A stretch of DNA of 11,613 bases from NCBI GenBank assembly GCA_937928175.1, contig CALFVP010000139.1, positions 1 through 11,613 on the forward strand, given 5' to 3'. The position numbers and the translations under genes are program-made. This document shows, one piece after another, positions 6,178 through 11,613 of this stretch (its first letter is position 1; every line of letters begins with the position of its first letter). A model generated the notes under the pieces. The model worked only from the letters and a program-made list of their open reading frames with translations, was not told where the DNA came from and searched no databases. Source of the DNA: an uncultured bacterium. Its GTDB lineage: Bacteria > Spirochaetota > Brevinematia > DTOW01.

Positions 6178-7386
6178 TTAGAACTTGAGGTTTAATGAGA
6201 GTTTTAAATTGTGAGGTGACAATGTTATAGTTTCTTTAGGTATTCCAAAGAGATCTCTAAGGAGTGAATTCCAAAAGTTTGAGTAAACGAATGGACTTAC
6301 GAGATTGTAACCGTATCCTAATATTGTTAAGATTCCAAAGATTGTAGAAAGCTCATTTAAGTTATCTGCTTTAGTGTAAGCGGTTAAAAGGAAGGTTAAG
6401 TAAGGTGTAAAAAGAGATATTAATAGACTATCTTTGTCATCTATAATTATGCTTCCAATTCCTGGTATTACGTTTAATACCGATGCTAATATTGTTAGTT
6501 CTAGTGGTATACTGTACTTTTTGTAAAGTTTTATTCTAGTATCTGTATCTAAGGCAAGTTGTACTTCTTTTTTTGCACTTAAGAAAACTTCGTTTTTTAG
6601 TATTTCTTTAGATGTTATGAGTTTTTCTGTGTTAACGATTACTTGCGATGGTAGTATAGTTTTTCTTAGGGTTATATTATCTTTTTCTCTTACATCTAGC
6701 ATGTTTGTTGTTGGGGTTATATTCTCTTTTTTAATTTCTTCTTCTAAGTTTAGGTCAAATGTTTCGTTATCGAGTAGTATTATTTCTTTTTTTGTTACTA
6801 TTTCTCTTGTTTCATCTTTTCTTACTAGAATGGAATATGGTACTTTTGATATTATTCTAACTGATAGGTTAGTTTTACCAGTGATGGAAGATAGTATTTC
6901 ATCGTTTAGTAGTATGGTGTAAGTTTTGTTTTCGTTAAGGTTTGCTACGATGCGTAATGTAGAAAAACTTACTTGTTTACCTGCGTAGAAAGAAGATATT
7001 TTGGATACGATATTGTCAACGATGTAGAATAGATCATCAGATGAGACTGAGAATGAATTTAGGATTTCTCCATTTTTGGAGAATATTTTTATGTGGTATT
7101 CAAAGACGTTATTTTTCTTTACGTAGTATCCTATACAGTAATCATCATACCCAGGAACAGCTTTTACAATTTCAGAAATTTCTCTTCCTTTGACGTCAAA
7201 TTCGTTTTCTACTATTTTTGCACTTGAATTGAATTTAAGAAATTGCATAACGGATTTAAGTACTCCTTTGGAAGCATCAGCGAAGTTTTTGCCTTCTTTG
7301 TTGTAGAAAGTGAAAATTACAACATTTTTTGCAAAAAGGGTAGTTTGTGCTAGTAGTATTATTGAAATTAGGAAAATCTTTTTCAT
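6178..7386 (-). CDS. exported protein with TolB_N-like and PEGA-like regions and hydrophobic C-terminus
   Basis: The 402-residue protein starts with a clear signal peptide (KK at 2-3, hydrophobic core 4-16, likely cut after LFA at 19). Residues 20-135 (VVIFTFYNKEG at 22-32, then CIGYYVKKNNVFEYHIKIF at 84-102 and GEILNS at 106-111) follow the pattern of TolB N-terminal/FlgO-like periplasmic domains: a 'VxxFxFxN' strand and a later 'VGxYxxxxxxxxxxxxLxxxxGExL' block. Residues about 143-213 (LRIVAN, TYTILLNDE, VPYSILVR, ETFDLNL) look like a PEGA-type beta domain. A polar linker (about 214-285) leads to hydrophobic segments at 291-314, 319-338 and 344-371. The chain ends in an alternating strand (LKLSLNLKF) with terminal Phe, as in outer-membrane proteins. 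The ATG at 7386 was chosen over one 48 bases upstream because AAGGGG lies 7 bases before it and the signal peptide begins there. No specific function is recognised; a cell-envelope role is inferred. Confidence 0.6.
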   Translation of the reverse strand: MKKIFLISIILLAQTTLFAKNVVIFTFYNKEGKNFADASKGVLKSVMQFLKFNSSAKIVENEFDVKGREISEIVKAVPGYDDYCIGYYVKKNNVFEYHIKIFSKNGEILNSFSVSSDDLFYIVDNIVSKISSFYAGKQVSFSTLRIVANLNENKTYTILLNDEILSSITGKTNLSVRIISKVPYSILVRKDETREIVTKKEIILLDNETFDLNLEEEIKKENITPTTNMLDVREKDNITLRKTILPSQVIVNTEKLITSKEILKNEVFLSAKKEVQLALDTDTRIKLYKKYSIPLELTILASVLNVIPGIGSIIIDDKDSLLISLFTPYLTFLLTAYTKADNLNELSTIFGILTILGYGYNLVSPFVYSNFWNSLLRDLFGIPKETITLSPHNLKLSLNLKF

Positions 7387-7393
7387 GTTCCAT

Positions 7394-7399
7394 CCCCTT
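7394..7399 (-). promoter_or_regulatory. ribosome binding site fixing the start of the exported-protein gene
   Basis: AAGGGG on the - strand, 7 bases before the ATG at 7386. The alternative in-frame ATG at 7434 would add 16 charged residues before a standard signal peptide. Confidence 0.65.
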
Positions 7400-7405
7400 A
7401 AATAA

Positions 7406-7434
7406 ATTTTGTTTGTTTTGTAAATTGTTTTCAA
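7406..7434 (-). promoter_or_regulatory. weak candidate promoter for the exported-protein gene
   Basis: TTGAAA (7429-7434, - strand) is followed after 17 bases by CAAAAT (7406-7411), a poor -10. The palindromic 22-bp repeats lie 17 to 60 bases upstream of the -35 box, where an activator might bind. If this promoter is not real, the gene depends on read-through from dnaE. Confidence 0.25.
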
Positions 7435-7450
7435 GTTATTTTTTGTACTA

Positions 7451-7494
7451 AGTACTAATAGTACTTTTACTGAGTACTAATAGTACTTTTACTA
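7451..7494. repeat. two 22-bp direct repeats with palindromic cores (operator-like)
   Basis: Units 7451-7472 and 7473-7494 differ only in the last base (21 of 22 identical). Each contains AGTACTA-A-TAGTACT, a perfect 7+1+7 inverted repeat (7451-7465 and 7473-7487). A further partial copy, ACTAATAGTAC (7495-7505), runs into the last codons of dnaE, and a GTACTA half-site precedes the array at 7445-7450. The 22-bp spacing is two helical turns, so identical faces of the DNA are presented, as in operator arrays. Each hairpin is followed by TTTT on the + strand, so a weak terminator in that direction is an alternative. Confidence 0.85.
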
Positions 7495-7495
7495 A

Positions 7496-10400
7496 CTAAT
7501 AGTACCAGAAAGATTTGATTCCTTTTATTTTACTTAGTTTTAGAGATAGGTTTGTTGATGGTTTTACGCTGTAAAGGGATGGTAGTTTAAAGTATTTTAG
7601 ACTGTTACCGTTTAGTATACCTATGTATGGTAAACAATTACCTTGGTTTTCTTTGAAAAAATTTTTTAGAAGTAGTAGACTTTTATCTGGTATGTCGTTT
7701 GATAGTATTATATGTAGTTCTGTTATTTTTTCGTGTTTATAGTTTTCAATCTCTATAACCTTTGATGCTTTTGGGAATGTTTTGCCTGATGTGGATTTGG
7801 AAATTACTCCTTTAAATATTGCGATTTTGTTAACTACTAATGTATCGTTAAATTCTTTTGTTGCTTCTACAGATAGGTATATGGAAGTTTCTTTTCCGTA
7901 GATATCTAGTATTTTCACGGTTGATATTTTACCTTTTATGGTGTCTTTTTTTTCTATTTCTGATATAATTCCAGCTATTGTGAATGGGCATCCTTCAGGT
8001 AGAATTTGTATGTAGTCAATTTCAAATGAAGTGAAATGTTTTATTTTGTTTTGGTATTCTTTTAAAGGGTTATACGATAAAAATATACCTATAGTTTCTT
8101 TTTCGTATGCTGATATTGTATCTTTTGGAATTGTTTTATCTTCTAGTAAAGTTTCTATGGATAATTTTTCTTCCTTTTTGTCGGATGTACTTAAAAATAA
8201 GTTGTTTTGTCCTATTTCTTTATCTTTCGATATTTGTGCTACTGCTGTTATTATTTTTTCTAAGCTGGTTAGTAATTTAGCTCTATCTTTGGTTAGTGTA
8301 TCTAATGCACCTGATTTTATTAATGTTTCGTATGAATTTTTTTTAAGGAAGTTTTGGGTTCTTAGGAAGAAATCTTCTATAGATTTGAATATTCCGTTTT
8401 TTTCTCTTTCTTTTATAAGTTCATCTGCTGAAGCTTCGCCTAATCCTTTTATTCCCATAAAGCCGTACCTTATTCCTAAGCCTTCATCTGTAGTTTCTAT
8501 TGAAAAGTTTTTTTTACTTTTATTTATATCTGGTGGGAGTATTGGAATGTTCATTCTTTGTGCTTCTTGTATGTATTCTATCATTTTGTCAAACTTTCCG
8601 ATTTCTGAGTTTATCAGTGATGTCATGTATTCTATTGGGTAATTTGCTTTGAGGTAAGCTGTTTGGTATGTTATCATGGCGTATGCTGCACTGTGAGATT
8701 TGTTAAAACCGTACTCTGCAAACTTTGCAATTGTTTCAAAAAGTTCTTGAGCAAATTTTTCATCGTATCCGTTTTTAATTGCTCCTTCTACAAATTCATT
8801 TTTCATCTGATCCATTATTTCTTTTTTCTTTTTTCCTATTGCTCTTCTTAAATTATCTGCTTGTCCTAATGAGAAGTTACATACTTTTTGTGCTATTTTC
8901 ATTATTTGTTCTTGGTACAGTATAACCCCGTAAGTTTCTTTGAGTATGTCTTCTAAATCTGGGTGAGGGTATTCTACTTTTTCAATGCCATGTTTTCTAT
9001 TTATGTACTGTTTATCCATTCCTGAACTAAGAGGACCGGGTCTGTAGAGTGCAAGTGCTGCTATTATGTCCTGAATGTTTGATGGTTTCATGCTCTTTAG
9101 TAATTCTTTCATTCCTTCTGATTCTACTTGAAAAACTCCATTGGTTTTGCCTGATGATAAAAGTTCATAGGTTTTTGGATCATCCAACGGTATAGATGAT
9201 ATATCTATGTTTATTCCTTTTGTTTCTTTTAGTAATGATATTGTATCTTGAATTACAGATAAGTTTGCAAGTCCTAATACATCCATTTTTAAAAATCCAA
9301 GTTCTTCGAGGTACTGTGCTGAAATTTGTGTAGATATAGTTCCTTCCTTTGGATCTTTGTATAGGGCTATGTATTCGTAAATTGGTACTGATGATATTAC
9401 TATACCTGATGCGTGAATAGATGCATGTCTTACTATTCCTTCTAGCTTTTCTGAAGTGTTTATCCACTCTTTTTCAAGGTTATTTCTGCTTTCGTATATT
9501 TCTCTTATTTCTGATACAACGCTTTTTGCATCTGATATACTTTCAATGTTTCCTATTGATTTTGCTATAGTGTCCACTCTGTTTAATGGTATTCCAAGTA
9601 CTCTTCCAACGTCTCTTATTGCTGCTTTGGATTGTAGTGTTCCAAATGTTATTATGTTTGCTGTTTTCTCTTTTCCGTATTTGGATGTTAGGTATTCTAT
9701 AACTTTATCTCTGTCTCTGTCTGCAACGTCTACGTCTATGTCTGGCATAGTTACCCTTTCAGGGTTTAAAAACCTTTCAAAAAGTAAGTTGTACTTTATT
9801 GGGTCTATTTGTGTTATTCCTGTTGCGTAGGTTATTAGTGCTCCAGCAGCTGATCCTCTACCTGGTCCAACAGGAATGTTATTTTCTTTTGCCCAGTTTA
9901 CAAAATCTTGTACTACTAAAAAGTAATTACTAAACCCAATTTTCTCTATGACTTCTAGCTCATAGTTAGCTCTTTTTATGTACTCTTCTGGAATTTCTCC
10001 GTTAAATATTTTTTCAAGCCCTTTAAATACAATTTCTCTTAACTTTTTGTCTGGGTCTATATCGTTTGAATACTTTGGCATAAGTTCTTTATTGTTAAAA
10101 GGTATTTCAACGTTACATTTTTCTGATACTTCTACAGTGTTTAACAATGCTTCAGGTATCTCGAAAAAATCTTTTAACATCTCCTGTGGAGATTTTATGT
10201 AGAAAGTGTTATTGTAAAATTTTAATCTGTTTGTATCCGATTTTTTACTTCCTGTTTGAATACATAGTAAAGTATCGTGCATTTCAAAATCTTCACTGTT
10301 TGTGTAATGTGCATCCGCTGTTGCTACAATCTTTACTCCAAATTCCTTAGAAAGATTTATTAGACCAGGGTTTACAATTTTTTCTTCCTCAAGTCCATGG

Positions 10401-10948
10401 TTTTGTATCTCTATGTAAAAATTATCTTTTCCGAATGTTGAAATGTACCATTCTACAACTTTTTTTGCTTCTTTTTCGTTTCCCTTGATTAGCAATTGTG
10501 GAATTTCACCCGCTATACAGCCACTTAACACTATTAATCCTTCTTTATGTTGTTCCAATAACTTTTTGTCAATTCTTGGTTTGTAGTAAAAACCTTCAAG
10601 GTATGACTTTGTTACAATCTTAACAAGGTTTTTGTATCCGTTAAAGTCTTTTGCCAAAATTATTAGATGAGAGTATTGCTTATCAATACCGTTTTCGTAT
10701 GTTTTTTGTGTTTTTTCTTTTGAGTACATGTTATCTACTAAGTAGGCTTCTACTCCAATTATTGGTTTTATTTCGTTTTCTTTACATGTTTTGTAAAATT
10801 CTATACTTCCAAATAAGTTACCGTGATCAGTTATTGCTACTGATTTCATTCCATGCTCTTTTATCTTTGATACCATGTTTACAATTTTGTTTGCTCCATC
10901 AAGAATACTATACTCAGTGTGAAGGTGAAGATGTACAAAATCTTTCAT
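7496..10948 (-). CDS. dnaE: DNA polymerase III alpha subunit, DnaE type
   Basis: This is the catalytic subunit of the replicative polymerase; its 1150 residues are close to the E. coli length (1160). The PHP domain (1-280) shows HLHLH (6-10), LDG with Asp17, TDHG (40-43), Glu67, His94, Cys144 and ADAH (211-214), a full metal-site set. The polymerase core has GPGRGSAAGAL (361-371) and PDIDVD (402-407), with catalytic Asp403 and Asp405. The third Asp is Asp556 in KMDVLGL (554-560). The finger-region block YGVILYQEQIM (673-683) and FNKSHSAAYA (748-757) follow. QNNLF at 914-918 matches the internal beta-clamp-binding motif in position and form. An OB-fold region lies near 988-1065 (FTIAGIISEI at 989-998). 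The C-terminal 80 residues are less conserved. The ATG has no clear Shine-Dalgarno; a TAAAAT at 10956-10961 on the - strand could be a -10 giving a very short leader. Confidence 0.97.
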   Translation of the reverse strand: MKDFVHLHLHTEYSILDGANKIVNMVSKIKEHGMKSVAITDHGNLFGSIEFYKTCKENEIKPIIGVEAYLVDNMYSKEKTQKTYENGIDKQYSHLIILAKDFNGYKNLVKIVTKSYLEGFYYKPRIDKKLLEQHKEGLIVLSGCIAGEIPQLLIKGNEKEAKKVVEWYISTFGKDNFYIEIQNHGLEEEKIVNPGLINLSKEFGVKIVATADAHYTNSEDFEMHDTLLCIQTGSKKSDTNRLKFYNNTFYIKSPQEMLKDFFEIPEALLNTVEVSEKCNVEIPFNNKELMPKYSNDIDPDKKLREIVFKGLEKIFNGEIPEEYIKRANYELEVIEKIGFSNYFLVVQDFVNWAKENNIPVGPGRGSAAGALITYATGITQIDPIKYNLLFERFLNPERVTMPDIDVDVADRDRDKVIEYLTSKYGKEKTANIITFGTLQSKAAIRDVGRVLGIPLNRVDTIAKSIGNIESISDAKSVVSEIREIYESRNNLEKEWINTSEKLEGIVRHASIHASGIVISSVPIYEYIALYKDPKEGTISTQISAQYLEELGFLKMDVLGLANLSVIQDTISLLKETKGINIDISSIPLDDPKTYELLSSGKTNGVFQVESEGMKELLKSMKPSNIQDIIAALALYRPGPLSSGMDKQYINRKHGIEKVEYPHPDLEDILKETYGVILYQEQIMKIAQKVCNFSLGQADNLRRAIGKKKKEIMDQMKNEFVEGAIKNGYDEKFAQELFETIAKFAEYGFNKSHSAAYAMITYQTAYLKANYPIEYMTSLINSEIGKFDKMIEYIQEAQRMNIPILPPDINKSKKNFSIETTDEGLGIRYGFMGIKGLGEASADELIKEREKNGIFKSIEDFFLRTQNFLKKNSYETLIKSGALDTLTKDRAKLLTSLEKIITAVAQISKDKEIGQNNLFLSTSDKKEEKLSIETLLEDKTIPKDTISAYEKETIGIFLSYNPLKEYQNKIKHFTSFEIDYIQILPEGCPFTIAGIISEIEKKDTIKGKISTVKILDIYGKETSIYLSVEATKEFNDTLVVNKIAIFKGVISKSTSGKTFPKASKVIEIENYKHEKITELHIILSNDIPDKSLLLLKNFFKENQGNCLPYIGILNGNSLKYFKLPSLYSVKPSTNLSLKLSKIKGIKSFWYY

Positions 10949-11043
10949 AGTTTAAATTTTAAATTCTTCTAGAACGAACTTAAAAATTTGACTTTCAGAG
11001 GATTTTTCTTTACTTTTATAAAATATAGTGTAAGAGGTGATTT
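10949..11043. promoter_or_regulatory. divergent intergenic region between dnaE and the CoA-binding gene
   Basis: These 95 bases must hold promoters for both directions. Rightward, TTGACT (10988-10993) and the TATAAAAT cluster (11017-11024) are both present but 23 bases apart, too far for one promoter; TACTTT at 11011-11016 gives 17-base spacing but is a poor -10. GAGGTG (11034-11039) is a strong ribosome site for the rightward gene. Leftward, TAAAAT (10956-10961, - strand) lacks a convincing -35. I see no operator or hairpin. Confidence 0.35.
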
Positions 11044-11502
11044 ATGGCAGATGTATGTAACGTTGGTGATGGTTCTTCTTTTTCTGCAAGAATTAACTTA
11101 TTTGACGATGAAAAGGTTAAAAAACTTTTAGAGGAATCTAAAGTTATAGCTGTAGTTGGTCTTTCGCCAAAGGAAGATAGACCTAGCAATTCTGTTGCTA
11201 GGTATTTAAAGAGTAAAGGCTATAAGATTGTTCCAGTTAATCCCGGTTACGATGAAATACTTGGTGAAAAAAGTTACAGTAAGGTTTCTGAAATTCCGTT
11301 TGAGGTGGATGTTGTTGATATTTTCAGAAAATCTGAAGAAGTTTTACCAGTAGTTCAAGATGCTGTTAAAATTAAACCAAAGTGTATATGGTTGCAGTTA
11401 GGAATAGTTAACAACGATGCTAAAAAAATAGCAGAGGAAAACGGTATATTCTTCGTACAAGATAGATGTATGAAAGTAGAACACCAAAGGTTGATAAAGT
11501 AA
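11044..11502 (+). CDS. CoA-binding (YccU-type) Rossmann protein
   Basis: The 152-residue protein matches the CoA_binding_2 / YccU family in length and motifs. VIAVVGLSPKEDRPSNSVA (34-52) is the nucleotide-binding first strand and loop. GYKIVPVNPGYDEILG (59-74) is the family's 'GYxVxPVNP...ILG' block. VDVVDIFR (88-95) follows, then IWLQLGI (115-121) and DRCMKVEH (140-147). The fold is that of the CoA-binding part of succinyl-CoA synthetase alpha, but the ligand and cellular role of these stand-alone proteins are not well established. The first 25 residues (ADVCNVGDGSS...) are less typical. GAGGTG (11034-11039) 4 bases before the ATG supports the start. It diverges from dnaE and meets the - strand fragment beyond it with a single base between stop codons. 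Confidence 0.88.
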   Translation: MADVCNVGDGSSFSARINLFDDEKVKKLLEESKVIAVVGLSPKEDRPSNSVARYLKSKGYKIVPVNPGYDEILGEKSYSKVSEIPFEVDVVDIFRKSEEVLPVVQDAVKIKPKCIWLQLGIVNNDAKKIAEENGIFFVQDRCMKVEHQRLIK

Positions 11503-11503
11503 T

Positions 11504-11611
11504 CTAGAGAATGTATTTTAAAACTATAGATTTTACTTCGCTGTAAGTTTCTTCTAAACTTTTTGTTGCGTTTATTTTTGTTACGTTTTTAATTTTCGGG
11601 TTTTTAGAGGT
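11504..11611 (-). CDS. tmk: C-terminal fragment, probable thymidylate kinase (partial, 5' end outside window)
   Basis: On the - strand a frame is open from the window edge to a TAG at 11504-11506, giving 35 residues. They read NPKIKNVTKINATKSLEETY and then SEVKSIVLKYIL. This matches the usual tail of bacterial dTMP kinases: a strand ending in 'IDA/INA', a 'xKSxEEVxxEI' helix start, and a final hydrophobic helix. That enzyme phosphorylates dTMP to dTDP. None of the nucleotide-binding motifs is inside the window, so the assignment rests on the tail alone. Other P-loop kinases, for example a nucleoside kinase relative, remain possible. Confidence 0.5.
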   Translation of the reverse strand, partial: TSKNPKIKNVTKINATKSLEETYSEVKSIVLKYIL

Positions 11612-11613
11612 TA

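Noticed and set aside
7387..7434. Earlier ATG start for the exported-protein gene
   Set aside because: It would place 16 mostly polar residues before a normal signal peptide, and the ribosome site belongs to the ATG at 7386.
7451..7505. CRISPR-like array
   Set aside because: The units are directly adjacent with no spacers, only two full copies occur, and no cas gene is nearby.
8031..8642. Long open frame on the + strand opposite dnaE
   Set aside because: It mirrors dnaE, is Ser/Phe/Ile-rich, shows no domain and has no independent ribosome site; dnaE is certain in this region.

Overview
The window is AT-rich bacterial chromosome (roughly 30% G+C by eye), tightly packed with ordinary genes. 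No gene-free stretch exceeds about 115 bases. I see no transposase, phage gene, CRISPR array or rRNA. The lineage is not fixed by the sequence. A metX-metW pair, signal-peptide proteins with TolB_N/PEGA-like parts, a simple archaeal/clostridial-style V-type ATPase c subunit, and marked T-over-A bias of the + strand would suit an AT-rich spirochaete-like or other deep-branching anaerobe. This placement is low-confidence inference.

Left part (1-1945, + strand): the 3' end of an unidentified membrane-protein gene, then metX (homoserine O-acyltransferase) and metW, the first committed step of methionine synthesis and its usual partner. Centre-left (1972-5623, + strand): a promoter and tRNA-Leu(CAA), followed only 14 bases after the mature tRNA end by a likely operon of three genes. 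These encode a seven-helix membrane protein that looks like a shortened UPF0182/COG1615 member, a CBS-pair plus CorC_HlyC-domain protein without its usual membrane domain, and TsaD (the tRNA t6A modification enzyme). The last two overlap by 4 bases.

Centre-right (5638-10948, - strand): dnaE (replicative DNA polymerase III alpha with an apparently intact PHP metal site and an internal clamp-binding motif), then a secreted or outer-membrane-type protein with TolB_N-like and PEGA-like parts, then a lone V/A-type ATPase proteolipid (c-ring) subunit with an N-terminal extension. Two short tandem-repeat blocks lie in the gaps here: three 12-bp units after the secreted-protein gene, and two 22-bp units with palindromic cores between dnaE and that gene.

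Right end: a CoA-binding (Rossmann) protein gene diverges from dnaE. A 35-residue C-terminal fragment, probably thymidylate kinase, enters from the right on the - strand, stop-to-stop with the CoA-binding gene.

I did not find a clearly new defence or mobile system. The points most worth a second look are the short UPF0182-like protein with its membrane-less CorC-type neighbour, the two intergenic repeat blocks, the isolated c-ring gene, and the tRNA-headed operon.
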